Shown: positions 34,548 through 43,586 of the stretch, in pieces | How the letters are laid out: each line of letters opens with the position of its first letter | Position numbering within the stretch: position 1 is the first letter of the stretch | Source: an uncultured Prevotellaceae bacterium | Lineage (GTDB): Bacteria > Bacteroidota > Bacteroidia > Bacteroidales > Muribaculaceae | Direction of reading: 5' to 3' | Length of the DNA: 64,000 nucleotides | Assembly: GCA_905207705.1 (NCBI GenBank) | Contig: CAJLMA010000009.1 | Coordinates: 1-64,000 of the forward strand | The notes under the pieces: model-generated | Database searches by the model: none | Told to the model about the DNA's origin: nothing | The model's input: the letters and a program-made list of their open reading frames with translations, nothing else | Position numbers and translations under genes: made by a program

Positions 34548-35672
34548 TTATTTGCGCCTTCTTACCGAGCGGACAGCCGAGCCGCTATTGGAAACTTGAG
34601 ATTGCTTAACCTCCGAGCCTTTTGGCTTCTTCCTTTTTGAACGTTTGTTTTTCGGCTTTTCTTCATCTTTGGCTTCGTCACGGTCTTTGATTACAATCGA
34701 TTCCACTTCATCTTTTATGTTGGTGGAATCAGCATTTCCCGAGCCGTTTCTTGCTTCGGCCAATGCTTGAAGCTCTTCACGTGACGGGACCCAAAGATTC
34801 TTGTCAAAAGATTGCAAGCGGTTCTCAATGCTGTCTTGAGCCCGTTTCAAGTCGTCGGGGTCGGGGAACATTTGCATCATCGACAAGTTGCGCAAGTTCT
34901 TTGTCTTGTAAATCGAACCTTTGTACATGCCTGTTTGGAAAAAGTCGTCATAGCTGTAGCGGGCAAGGTTGTTGTCGTTGTCGGTGAACACATATTGTTG
35001 TGCCATGTATGGCCTTATGTCAGTCATTTTTACCCAGAACATAGGATACTTGATTGGTTCTCCACCAAAATCGTCGGTACGGTGCAGAACGGGACAAATT
35101 GCAGTAACTCTGGTGTTCATCCGGCCTTTGAGCCTGTCGAATTCCCATTTCTCGATTATGTAGTAGCTCAAGACTTCGTTTGATGGTATGTCGCTTTCCT
35201 CGATTGTGAATTTGGGGTTCTTTTCGGTGCTTCCCTTGGCTTCGGAATACAATACATGGAAACGGTCGAGCATCTCGCGCACGTTAATTTTGTATTGGTC
35301 GGTGAATAACTCACGCCCGTCGAGATATTCGTATGCCGATATTTTGCCGTCGGCAAGCAGCCTCATGATTATGAAGAATAAATTTGAACCGTCTTCGGTG
35401 GGCAATTCAGGGTAATACAAGGCCATGTTGCTCAGGTCGGTTAAGTCGATTGAGCGATAGATTACCCTCATCCATTCGAGATTGGCCTCGGAAGGTTCTA
35501 CCTCTTCATAGAAAGATTGCATTCGCTCGCTCATCACAGGACCGTTGTCTTTTGATTCGCGGGCACCGGGGGTGCGACGTCGCACGACCCCGTTTTCTTG
35601 TGCCATTGCAGGTATTGCCATGCTTACCAACAGCAACCCGGACACGATATATTTTAAAGTTTTCATAAACAT
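34548..35672 (-). CDS. gldN: Type IX secretion ring protein GldN/PorN
   Basis: GldN/PorN forms, with lipoprotein GldK/PorK, the periplasmic ring of the type IX secretion system under the outer membrane. The 374-residue protein has a signal peptide (VSGLLLVSMAIPAMAQ). The core from about 50 to 290 shows the conserved WMRVIYRSIDLTDLSNMALYYP, SYYIIEKWEFD, and FGGEPIKYPMFWVKMTDIRPY stretches. The last 70 residues are a charged, Lys-rich tail that varies between species. It is last in the porT-porP-gldKLMN operon, 33 bases after gldM. An ATG two codons later is an equally good start. Confidence 0.95.
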   Translation of the reverse strand: MFMKTLKYIVSGLLLVSMAIPAMAQENGVVRRRTPGARESKDNGPVMSERMQSFYEEVEPSEANLEWMRVIYRSIDLTDLSNMALYYPELPTEDGSNLFFIIMRLLADGKISAYEYLDGRELFTDQYKINVREMLDRFHVLYSEAKGSTEKNPKFTIEESDIPSNEVLSYYIIEKWEFDRLKGRMNTRVTAICPVLHRTDDFGGEPIKYPMFWVKMTDIRPYMAQQYVFTDNDNNLARYSYDDFFQTGMYKGSIYKTKNLRNLSMMQMFPDPDDLKRAQDSIENRLQSFDKNLWVPSREELQALAEARNGSGNADSTNIKDEVESIVIKDRDEAKDEEKPKNKRSKRKKPKGSEVKQSQVSNSGSAVRSVRRRK

Positions 35673-35705
35673 GTTGTAGTCATAATATTATGTTCACAAT
35701 CAATG

Positions 35706-37289
35706 TCAATTCACAATTACCTCCATTGGGGCAAGGGTTCGTTCTATTCCATCGGGTCCTATGGCCCTTACACGCGAGATGTAGAAGCGCTTACCTCGAG
35801 TGAGACGCCGGAAACTGCTTTTTTGCCTGTCGGAAAAATTGGCTCCCGATGATACTTCTGGTATCGCATTTCCCATCGAATCGAAGAATACGGTTTCAAA
35901 ACTGAGGACTTTGTAGGCCACATTCAGCATGTCGTCATCGATTGCCGCCGAGATTCCTTCGGCTTGAAGCAGCAGAGTCTTGGCAAAAGGCTTGCCTCCA
36001 CGGTAACGCTCTGGATTGCCTTTGCTGTCATTGTATGCAATGTAAGGCATCGGGTCGGGCAGTTTTCTGACACGGAAGTTGGTAGTGGCGACAGTCTGCC
36101 TGCGTCCGTCGACGGTTGCAGTGACTGTCACTACGGCTTCTGTGCCCACCTTGTCGGGACGCGCACTCCATTCATTGCCGTTGCGAGTCAACGAGCCATT
36201 GGTCATGGATGCCGATATGGCATTGCTTGGAATACCCGGGACTGCTATTGAGATCGGGTTCTCGATTCCGGCATACAGCACGTTCATCATCGTGGCCGAT
36301 ATTGTAGCGGTGGGATCCATTACCGTATAGGATGAAGTGAAGTCGTGTTTGGATGTCGTTCCGTCGCCATGTTCCACTTCTATATATCCCGAGTAGTCGA
36401 ATTCTCCTGAACGGGATGTCGGTATTTCATATATGCCTCGGTCGTTGTCGAGTTGCGTTCCGTTGATGAATATGCGCGGACGTTGAGTGGTGTCGACTGC
36501 GGCAAGGACTATGTTAGCCGAATAGTTACTGCCTCGCATCACTATCCTCGAATTAGGAATTACGAAAGCATCGACTTGATTCACCCTCAGGTCTCCCATG
36601 TCAACGCTGTTAAGCAGTGTGCCAAGGACTTCACCTTCGGCATATAGCAGGTCGTTTTGTATTTTCGACAGTAGAGTGACCGAAGCAACTACTGGCATGT
36701 TTTCAAACAGGGTTTCTTCCCAACTCTTGTCTTTGCCTATTGCCCTTACTTCGCTACCGCGCGGATTAGTAGTGAGCGCATGTTCGATGTTTCTTCTCTT
36801 TGTGGTGTCGCTCATCATCGAAGCAGCAAATGTCCGGTAGCTGTCGATACGTTCTCTCAGTTCTTTGCCTTTCCCTTTTCGTGGTGCCAGCATCACGACC
36901 GAAGGGGTTTCGGTATCGTCCTGATTGCGGATGTTGCTTATGTCGCCATCTTCGCCGTCGGCCGTTTTTACTATTGCCAATTTCAAGCTGTCGATGAAGC
37001 TGTATAGTTCTTGTGTACGCTTTCTGACATCGGTAGCCTTGTCGAGCCAGATTCCTCCTTTTTCGGGATTTTGCTCGTTGAACGCTTCCAATTGGGCGTA
37101 TATGGCCCTGTTCCTGTCAGAAACGGTGCGGTTGGAGCGTGTCAATCCGTCTTCCACTTGTGTGAATCCATTCAAGACGTCGCTCGACACATTCAAGGCA
37201 AGCATGGCAGTCAAGACGATATACATGAGGTTTATCATCTTCTGTCTTGGTGACATGCGCCCTACCGTCTGATTATGTGCATTAGCCAT
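35706..37289 (-). CDS. gldM: Type IX secretion motor protein GldM/PorM
   Basis: GldM/PorM is the long periplasmic shaft of the T9SS motor. Its single N-terminal membrane helix (about residues 18-40, MINLMYIVLTAMLALNVSSD) sits inside the GldL ring and the periplasmic domains reach the GldK/N ring. The 527-residue length is normal. The conserved start MSPRQKMINLMYIVLTAMLA and the C-terminal beta domains are visible. It lies between gldL (36-base gap) and gldN. Confidence 0.97.
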   Translation of the reverse strand: MANAHNQTVGRMSPRQKMINLMYIVLTAMLALNVSSDVLNGFTQVEDGLTRSNRTVSDRNRAIYAQLEAFNEQNPEKGGIWLDKATDVRKRTQELYSFIDSLKLAIVKTADGEDGDISNIRNQDDTETPSVVMLAPRKGKGKELRERIDSYRTFAASMMSDTTKRRNIEHALTTNPRGSEVRAIGKDKSWEETLFENMPVVASVTLLSKIQNDLLYAEGEVLGTLLNSVDMGDLRVNQVDAFVIPNSRIVMRGSNYSANIVLAAVDTTQRPRIFINGTQLDNDRGIYEIPTSRSGEFDYSGYIEVEHGDGTTSKHDFTSSYTVMDPTATISATMMNVLYAGIENPISIAVPGIPSNAISASMTNGSLTRNGNEWSARPDKVGTEAVVTVTATVDGRRQTVATTNFRVRKLPDPMPYIAYNDSKGNPERYRGGKPFAKTLLLQAEGISAAIDDDMLNVAYKVLSFETVFFDSMGNAIPEVSSGANFSDRQKSSFRRLTRGKRFYISRVRAIGPDGIERTLAPMEVIVN

Positions 37290-37325
37290 TAATTTCTTTC
37301 AGTTATTTACTTACAAAAAAATGTG

Positions 37326-38303
37326 TCAAAATTTGATCGCTTCGTTGTTCGCGTCTTTGTCGTTTTGAGGCATGTCGGGCATCATTGGGCGATACATGTT
37401 CACGGTCATGGCCTTTACCATCTTCTCGTAAACGCTGTTGAGCTGCTTCATGTATCTTGACATCTTTTCAGCTTCGTCGCAATAATTTGCGCTTTCGGCT
37501 GCCGATTTCTCGTACATGTCACGAATATCCTTGAGCCCGCGGTTCACACGGTCGATACTGTCGAGTTGTGTCGAAATGCTCTTGAGCTGAATTTCATAAA
37601 TTGTATTCAGTCCGCTTATGTTGCGGTTCAGCGACTCCATCTGCCCTACATATCCTGCCGAGCTGCGAGTAATGTTTTCGCTATTGTCGGTGATGGCCTT
37701 GTAGCTGTCGAGCAGTATTTCGGACACTTTGTTGAGAGACTCGGTCGTCGAGCGCAATTGTTCCATTTGTTGCGAAATGGCTGACAGTTGAGACAAGTAT
37801 TGTTGTGTCGCATCGGTCAGTTCGGCCATCTTTGACAATTGCTCGCTCGCGGCAGCCATTTTTGAAATGCTTTCGCTCAGAGAACGGGTGTCTTCTTCCG
37901 AGATGTTTATGCCGCCAGTCAAGCCTCCGGCGATGTTTCCAGAACCTTCGATGACCACAGTGCCATCGGCTCCGGTTTTCCCACCGTTGATGATTACGCC
38001 ACCGTTGCCACCACTGAAGTCAGGGCGGTCTTCAGGGTCGTTTGAGCGCAGGACAGGGAAAACCTGTTCCCATTTGTAGGATTGCTCAGGCTTGTCGAAA
38101 GCTGTGAGGATAAACATCAACACCTCGGTACCCATACCGATACACAATAGCGTGTTGCCACCCGGCAAATGGAGAATTTTGAACAGTGCGCCCCAGATAA
38201 CGACGGCAGCACCTATACTGTAAGCGAAGTTGAAGAACCGTTGTCCCTTCTCTCCCGAAAGGAATCGCTCTATGCTGTTTTTATATTTTTTGTATTTGCC
38301 CAT
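37326..38303 (-). CDS. gldL: Type IX secretion motor protein GldL/PorL
   Basis: GldL/PorL forms the pentameric inner-membrane stator that uses the proton gradient to turn GldM. From the ATG at 38303 (MGKYKKYKNSIERFLSG) the protein has about 325 residues. Two helices follow at about 25-46 and 50-70; the charged residues known to matter in these helices are present (Lys in ALFKILHLPG, Glu in GMGTEVLMF). The remainder is a long cytoplasmic coiled-coil region (LSESISKMAAASEQLSKM). A start five codons upstream is possible but lacks the conserved N-terminus. Confidence 0.96.
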   Translation of the reverse strand: MGKYKKYKNSIERFLSGEKGQRFFNFAYSIGAAVVIWGALFKILHLPGGNTLLCIGMGTEVLMFILTAFDKPEQSYKWEQVFPVLRSNDPEDRPDFSGGNGGVIINGGKTGADGTVVIEGSGNIAGGLTGGINISEEDTRSLSESISKMAAASEQLSKMAELTDATQQYLSQLSAISQQMEQLRSTTESLNKVSEILLDSYKAITDNSENITRSSAGYVGQMESLNRNISGLNTIYEIQLKSISTQLDSIDRVNRGLKDIRDMYEKSAAESANYCDEAEKMSRYMKQLNSVYEKMVKAMTVNMYRPMMPDMPQNDKDANNEAIKF

Positions 38304-38360
38304 AAATAACCAGTGCAAAAAATGTTATAAACGATAAAATGAAAGGTGAAAAGAAGAGTT

Positions 38361-39791
38361 TTATTTTCGTTTGCTTTTGTGGTATCCGATTGCCGAACGA
38401 ACACATCTGAAACCGATATACGACCGTTGCTCGTTCTGGTATTCCCACATGCGCACGTCGCTTCTGATGTTGTGAGCCACATCTTTCCAAGAGCCTCCGC
38501 GCACGATTTTCCGTTTCATGCGGTATGGGTCTTCTATGGCTGCATTGTATTTATATTCAGGATTGAGGTCGGATGTGCGATTGCTCACACTTTCGGTGTA
38601 GGCGGTGGATGTCCATTCGCTCACGTTTCCGGCCATGTCAAACAGCCCGAATTCATTCGCATCGTAGGTTCCCGCCTGCGATGTAATGATATTACCGTCC
38701 CTCACATAGTTGCCTTCCTGCGGCTTGAAGTTGGCATAGAAGCAACCTTCGGTCTCATCAAGAGGCAAGTCTCCTTCCCATGGGTATTTGTTCTTGTCCA
38801 TTCCTGCTCGTGCGGCATATTCCCACTCGGCCTCGGTTGGCAATCTGTATGGTTCCACATATACGCCTTGCGCGCCAAGGGCTTTGCGTAGATAGGCTGT
38901 GCGCCAAGCGCAGAAAGCATTTGCCTGCTCCCAGCTGACACCGACAACCGGATAATCGTTGTATCCGGCATGAGAGAAGTACATGCGGACGTATTGTTCA
39001 TTGTAAGCATTTTCAAAGTCATTTATCCAACAAGTGGTGTCGGGATATATGTTTACGATGTATGTATTCAAGAAATCGTAGTCTCCGGTGTATTCACGAG
39101 TGATTGTCTGGCGAATGATACGGCCTTCATCGGTAATATAGGCTGTGTCCTTTGAGATTATCGGTTGCTCTTCCGAAACAGGGTGGTCGGTATTCAAGTC
39201 GCGACGAGCCGGGTCACGGCGGTATTTCCGCTTTGCGGCTTCGGTGAGGTTGAATATTTCATATCGGTAGTTCATCTGGTCGGGATCCAACTCTCTCACG
39301 CCTGTGATGGGATTGGTGCGGTAAACGCTTTCGATTGCGCGCAATTCATCTTCGTCGGGATTGCGCCAAGGAATTGCCTTGTTCCAGTTAAGATGCGGCG
39401 TAATGGGGTTGCCTTCCTCATCCTCTTCAATCTTGAATTCTTCGTTGCCTCCGTATGCAGGGTCGGCAAGGCGTTCGCGAATGATTGAGTCACGGACCCA
39501 CAATATGAATTGTTTATACTTTGAGTTCGTTATTTCGGTTTCGTCCATCCAGAATGCATCGACCGATATTCCTCTGTCATCTTTCTTTATTCCCCAGATG
39601 CTGTCGTTTTCGGCCGGACCGATTTTCATCGACCCGCGTTCGATGAGAACCATTCCGTATGGGGTGGGTTCGGTGTATGCCGTTCCTCCGATGCCGGTTA
39701 CTTCCCCTCCGCTGCCTATGCTGCGTGTGGACATGCAGGATGTGGCCAACAAGGCCCAAACGAAAATAATATAAAAAAATCCTTTTTTCAT
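38361..39791 (-). CDS. gldK: Type IX secretion lipoprotein GldK/PorK
   Basis: GldK/PorK is an outer-membrane lipoprotein that makes the T9SS ring with GldN. The 476-residue protein has a lipoprotein signal (FVWALLATSC, Cys19). The rest is an FGE-sulfatase/SUMF1-type fold: FWMDETEITNSKYKQF, VVGVSWEQANAFCAWR, RLPTEAEWEYAARAG, FDMAGNVSEWTS, and a C-terminal VRGGSWKD...YIGFRCVRS. The fold has been adopted for structure rather than formylglycine formation. The porP stop lies three bases before its ATG. Confidence 0.96.
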   Translation of the reverse strand: MKKGFFYIIFVWALLATSCMSTRSIGSGGEVTGIGGTAYTEPTPYGMVLIERGSMKIGPAENDSIWGIKKDDRGISVDAFWMDETEITNSKYKQFILWVRDSIIRERLADPAYGGNEEFKIEEDEEGNPITPHLNWNKAIPWRNPDEDELRAIESVYRTNPITGVRELDPDQMNYRYEIFNLTEAAKRKYRRDPARRDLNTDHPVSEEQPIISKDTAYITDEGRIIRQTITREYTGDYDFLNTYIVNIYPDTTCWINDFENAYNEQYVRMYFSHAGYNDYPVVGVSWEQANAFCAWRTAYLRKALGAQGVYVEPYRLPTEAEWEYAARAGMDKNKYPWEGDLPLDETEGCFYANFKPQEGNYVRDGNIITSQAGTYDANEFGLFDMAGNVSEWTSTAYTESVSNRTSDLNPEYKYNAAIEDPYRMKRKIVRGGSWKDVAHNIRSDVRMWEYQNEQRSYIGFRCVRSAIGYHKSKRK

Positions 39792-39794
39792 ATT

Positions 39795-40784
39795 CTACAT
39801 TATTCGAATACTCTTATGTTTGTTTTTGTTTTTTTCTGACAAGTCAAGTTTCACGTTATATTGCAGAAACACTTCGTGGCTTCCACTGCTTGCTTTTGAT
39901 ATTGCCGACAACGGATAGTCGTAGCTATAGCCGAGAAAAAAGTTCTTGTATTCGGCTCCCACCATAATTGAAACGGCATCTTTCCATCTGTAACCAATTC
40001 CTCCTGACAGGAATTTATTGTATCTCACTCTTGCGGTGGCTTCGGCTGTAAAAAATGTCATGTCGGTTTTTGCCATTATGGATGGTTGTACTTCAAATAA
40101 CGTGTTTTTTATAGGAATATTGCTGCCGCCCATTAAATAAAGGCCTCTTCCGGTTACGAATTCATATGTCCGTTCGGCTTCTGTCTCTGATTTCAGTGTC
40201 ACTGTGGGTTGTAGCACATGGGTTGAGGAGAGTCCTGCCCAAAAATATTTGTGAGTGAAAAATACACCTACTCCGAGGTCAAATGCCGTTCCTGTAATGT
40301 CGTTGGTGGGTATGCCGTCGTCAGTGCTTTCGTGAAACTCGTCACCTTCGGGTATGAATACTTCAGTGCCTTTGAAAGTCTGGTTGACCATTCCTAATTG
40401 CAGCCCGACGCTGAACCATCCTCCGAATAGCTTTATCTTGTAGGCAAGTTGTGCTCCCACATTCAGCGTGCTGTATAAGCCAAGGCTCTCTTGCATGAAT
40501 GAAACGCCTGCTCCGATGCGCTTGCCGAACACTTTGAAAGGGCTGTCGGCGAGGGCTGTAAAAGTGACAGGGGCGTTAGGTATGCCTACCCATTGGAAGC
40601 GTCCTGCAGCCGTAATTTTGATGGAGTCGCTGTTGCCGGCAGCAGCAGGGTTATAGTAGGCAGGCAATGCCCAGTATTGTGTGAATTGCTGGTCGGATTG
40701 TGCTTTTGCGGCTTGGTGCGTGAACAGGACGACCGCAAATATTGCAGCCAGCCTAATCATTGTTGTTTTGATTTTTGCACTCAT
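39795..40784 (-). CDS. porP: Type IX secretion membrane protein PorP/SprF
   Basis: PorP/SprF-family proteins are outer-membrane barrels of 14-strand type that associate with the GldK ring. The 329-residue protein has a signal peptide (FAVVLFTHQAAKAQ) and the family start SDQQFTQYWALPAYYNPAAAG. GIGYRWKDAVSIMVGAEYKN and FLGYSYDYPLS are typical later strands. It is second in the operon, directly after porT (2-base gap) and before gldK. Confidence 0.96.
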   Translation of the reverse strand: MSAKIKTTMIRLAAIFAVVLFTHQAAKAQSDQQFTQYWALPAYYNPAAAGNSDSIKITAAGRFQWVGIPNAPVTFTALADSPFKVFGKRIGAGVSFMQESLGLYSTLNVGAQLAYKIKLFGGWFSVGLQLGMVNQTFKGTEVFIPEGDEFHESTDDGIPTNDITGTAFDLGVGVFFTHKYFWAGLSSTHVLQPTVTLKSETEAERTYEFVTGRGLYLMGGSNIPIKNTLFEVQPSIMAKTDMTFFTAEATARVRYNKFLSGGIGYRWKDAVSIMVGAEYKNFFLGYSYDYPLSAISKASSGSHEVFLQYNVKLDLSEKNKNKHKSIRIM

Positions 40785-40786
40785 GC

Positions 40787-41515
40787 CTATTCAAAGTAGA
40801 ATGTTACAATTACCATCTTTGATGATGCACTGTTGATGGATTTGGTGTACTTCATCATTTCGGGGTCGTCTGACAGGTCGTCGCGTTTTTTGTCGAGCAA
40901 GTCTCTGAGCCCGAAGCAGAACTTTACTTCGGGACAAAGCTTGAAGAAAGGCAGGTAGAAGTCGCAACCGAATCCTATCGATAGCATAAAATCTCCTGAT
41001 TCAAGGCGGATTTGCTCGCTGCGTTTCTTGGAAACGTCAAAAACGCCCATAATGCCTCCCACAATGTATGGCCTTAGATTCTTGTATCGCAGTGCCGAAT
41101 ATTTCAAGTCGAGCGGAATCACGACATAGTTGCTTCTTATGTTTTGCGTCTCTTCGCGTCCGCTTGTCGTTTCGAGGAATGTAACTCGTTTATTTCCGAA
41201 ATACATTCCGGGAGATAGCCGCAAGTTGAAATATTTAGATAATCGCAGGTCGGCGAGCACGTTAACGCAGAATCCCGGTGAGTGGCTCGGCACTTCGGCA
41301 AACCATGCTTCTCCGTCTTCTGTTATGAATCCATTGTTGGCCAGCCTCAGATCTTGGAAGTGCATCCCGACCGAAAATCCGAAATGCAATTTTTTGAGGT
41401 CGGCGTATGGCCTGTTGAGCAGGTCGTCATTGTTGCCGGCTGCATGGCATGTCATATGGCAGACTGCCGACAGCACCACTAATAATATAATATGTCGCAA
41501 TAAAAATTTTTTCAT
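40787..41515 (-). CDS. porT: PorT-family outer-membrane beta-barrel protein
   Basis: PorT/SprT is an outer-membrane barrel needed for T9SS function. The 242-residue protein has a signal peptide (LLVVLSAVCHMTCHAA) and eight or so strands ending in SKMVIVTFYFE. The FGFSVGMHFQDLRLANNG start of the mature protein and ALRYKNLRPYIVGG are PorT-like. In Porphyromonas porT is elsewhere; here it leads the gldKLMN operon, supporting the assignment. Confidence 0.85.
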   Translation of the reverse strand: MKKFLLRHIILLVVLSAVCHMTCHAAGNNDDLLNRPYADLKKLHFGFSVGMHFQDLRLANNGFITEDGEAWFAEVPSHSPGFCVNVLADLRLSKYFNLRLSPGMYFGNKRVTFLETTSGREETQNIRSNYVVIPLDLKYSALRYKNLRPYIVGGIMGVFDVSKKRSEQIRLESGDFMLSIGFGCDFYLPFFKLCPEVKFCFGLRDLLDKKRDDLSDDPEMMKYTKSINSASSKMVIVTFYFE

Positions 41516-41632
41516 TACTATTGTTTACAACGCGACATTTGCGTCAATATTGCATAACGAGGATGTCAAATCCTCTTCTTTGCAATATTTCCACGCAGGA
41601 ATGGTGCGTGCGGTAGCCGGGATGGCATGATT

Positions 41633-41974
41633 TTATCGGTTGAGCACCAATAGCAGGTTTTGGAAGTTTTTCTCTTTTGTTGCCTTCATTATGAAAAACC
41701 AGTCTATGATTGCCCATACAAAACACAAACCGCCTGTCAGCAACTTGCCTATTCCGAGCCCGATATCTCCTATTACGAACCTGTCAACTCCGAGGTAACC
41801 GAAGAAAATAGATAACAGGAGAATTATTGTTGGGTCGTTGAGGCTTATTGTTTGGATAAGCATCCATTTGTTGTCATCGGCAAGTAGAAGCTGCTCCCTT
41901 ATATAGAATAATTTGTCTTCCGGGAATTTGCTTGCATTTGCTGTAATATAGAAGTCTACTTTTGTTTGATCCAT
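41633..41974 (-). CDS. TM2-domain membrane protein
   Basis: A 113-residue protein with a polar N-terminal half and a TM2 domain: two helices around the conserved YLGVDRFVIGDIGLGIGKLLTGG and WAIIDWFF. The domain is widespread and of unknown function. The gene is 118 bases upstream of porT on the same strand and may or may not share its transcript. Confidence 0.88.
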   Translation of the reverse strand: MDQTKVDFYITANASKFPEDKLFYIREQLLLADDNKWMLIQTISLNDPTIILLLSIFFGYLGVDRFVIGDIGLGIGKLLTGGLCFVWAIIDWFFIMKATKEKNFQNLLLVLNR

Positions 41975-42231
41975 AAAAACAGAGTTTTGATATTAACGCA
42001 AATGTATTAAAAAAACCGATATTACAATGAATATATTTGGGTTTGCCTGATTTAAAAAGGAAAGGAGTAAATATATATGAATGAAGTTATCATTGCATCA
42101 AATACATGTGGCAGGCTTTTATAGGTTTGGGAAAAGGATTTTATGATTTATTAACTAACTTATTGTATTCTGATAATCAATATTTTAATGTAAATTTATA
42201 GGCAAATTAAGAATATCGGATAATTGCGATT
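41975..42231. other. Intergenic region between the TM2 gene and the Fur promoter
   Basis: AT-rich divergent spacer. No coding frame was found. Confidence 0.4.
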
Positions 42232-42282
42232 TTGCAAATAAGGAAAATAATTGTAATTTTGTAATGAATTCAAAATTGTAAT
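42232..42282 (+). promoter_or_regulatory. Promoter and possible autoregulatory site of the Fur-family gene
   Basis: TTG at 42232-42234 and TAATTTTG at 42254-42261 are 19 bases apart. AATTGTAAT occurs twice, at 42249-42257 (overlapping the -7 box) and 42274-42282 (around the start of transcription), 25 bases apart. Fur-family proteins often bind AT-rich repeats over their own promoter. Confidence 0.55.
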
Positions 42283-42294
42283 AATTGCTGAATA

Positions 42295-42720
42295 ATGGAT
42301 TTTGTGGCAAAACATCTTTTAGATCATGGTATAAGGCCGTCGGTGCAACGGGTGGAGATAATGCGATACTTGATGAAGCATCGCACGCATCCAACGGTTG
42401 ACGACATATACAGGGATCTGCATGAAGAGATGCCAACTCTTTCCAAGACGACAATTTACAATACATTGTCGTTGCTCGGCGAAAAAAACGCATTGTCGGT
42501 GTTGACAATTGACAGCAAGAACATCCATTATGACGGAGACGTGTCGCCGCATGCGCATTTTTTGTGCCGTTGCTGCCATCGCATATTCGATGTCGTGCTT
42601 CCGCCTGCGCTGGTGTCGGGCGTGGCAATGCCCGAGGGTTTCAGCATGGAACATTCGCATGTCTACTATGATGGCGTGTGCAGCATGTGTTCGAGCAATA
42701 TTAAGAATGGAAAAAATTAA
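42295..42720 (+). CDS. Fur-family transcriptional regulator (PerR-like)
   Basis: A 141-residue metal-dependent regulator. The winged helix contains RPSVQRVEIMRYLMKHRTHPTVDDIY and LSKTTIYNTLSLL. The dimerisation domain has HAHFLCRCCHRIFDV and a C-terminal CSMC, which supply two CxxC pairs for the structural zinc. The neighbour is a peroxide-reducing reverse rubrerythrin, so a PerR-type peroxide sensor is more likely than an iron regulator, by inference. The two genes are 43 bases apart and probably one operon. Confidence 0.92.
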   Translation: MDFVAKHLLDHGIRPSVQRVEIMRYLMKHRTHPTVDDIYRDLHEEMPTLSKTTIYNTLSLLGEKNALSVLTIDSKNIHYDGDVSPHAHFLCRCCHRIFDVVLPPALVSGVAMPEGFSMEHSHVYYDGVCSMCSSNIKNGKN

Positions 42721-42763
42721 GAGATAAATAAGTCTAAGGTATTACTTTTAAAAAAAGATTATT

Positions 42764-43315
42764 ATGGTAAAGAAATTTATTTGCACAGTTTGTGGTTACG
42801 TTTATGAAGGTACTGAAGCTCCAGAAAAATGCCCTCAATGCGGTGTTCCTGCAAGCAAGTTCAAAGAAGTTGTTGAATCGGACGGTATCGAATTCGTTTC
42901 AGAACATGAAATTGGCGTTGCGAAGGGATGCGACGATGAAATGATTGCCGACTTGAACGCACATTTCAACGGCGAATGCACCGAGGTGGGCATGTATCTT
43001 GCAATGTCTCGCCAAGCTGACCGCGAAGGATATCCTGAAATCGCTGAAGCATTCAAGCGTTATGCGTGGGAAGAAGCAGAACATGCTGCAAAGTTTGCTG
43101 AATTGCTCGGTGATGTAGTTTGGGACACCAAGACCAACCTTGAAAAGCGCATGATGGCCGAAGCCGGGGCAAATGCCGACAAGTTCCGCATTGCAAAGCG
43201 TGCGAAAGAGCTTAATCTTGATGCTATCCACGATACAGTTCATGAAATGGCAAAGGACGAAGCTCGTCACGGAAAAGGTTTCGAAGGTCTTTTCAACCGT
43301 TATTTCAAGAAGTAA
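42764..43315 (+). CDS. Reverse rubrerythrin (NADH peroxidase type)
   Basis: Reduces hydrogen peroxide in anaerobes using electrons from NAD(P)H through rubredoxin iron. The 183-residue protein has the rubredoxin domain at the N-terminus (CTVCGYVYEG ... CPQCGVPASKF) and the diiron four-helix domain after it (ECTEVGMYLAMS, WEEAEHAAKF, MAKDEARHGKGF). That order defines reverse rubrerythrins. It follows the Fur-family gene and is closed by a terminator. Confidence 0.96.
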   Translation: MVKKFICTVCGYVYEGTEAPEKCPQCGVPASKFKEVVESDGIEFVSEHEIGVAKGCDDEMIADLNAHFNGECTEVGMYLAMSRQADREGYPEIAEAFKRYAWEEAEHAAKFAELLGDVVWDTKTNLEKRMMAEAGANADKFRIAKRAKELNLDAIHDTVHEMAKDEARHGKGFEGLFNRYFKK

Positions 43316-43358
43316 TCGAGCCTGGCAAGGTATAGAATAAATAGCTGTAATTATATAC

Positions 43359-43402
43359 GCAACGCGTTGGCTGCATTATTTGCAGGAGCGCGTTGCTTTG
43401 TT
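43359..43402 (+). terminator. Terminator after the reverse rubrerythrin gene
   Basis: GCAACGCG (43359-43366) pairs with CGCGTTGC (43389-43396) and runs into TTTGTTT. Confidence 0.75.
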
Positions 43403-43469
43403 TATTGCTGTTGGCGCGTTTCGCAAATTCGGATAATGTAAGATTCTTGAAGCGTTGATTAATTGGTAT

Positions 43470-43500
43470 TTGCATAATGGTTGAAAAAAATGTAACTTTG
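43470..43500 (+). promoter_or_regulatory. Promoter of the DEAD-box helicase gene
   Basis: TTG at 43470-43472 and TAACTTTG at 43493-43500, 20 bases apart. The leader is about 80 bases. Confidence 0.7.
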
Positions 43501-43586
43501 CAAAATATTTGGGACGTATGAGACAGGGAAGTCGTCCCGGTTGTTAATCAGAAAGAATTATTTTACGCGTATTCTAAAGAAAATTT

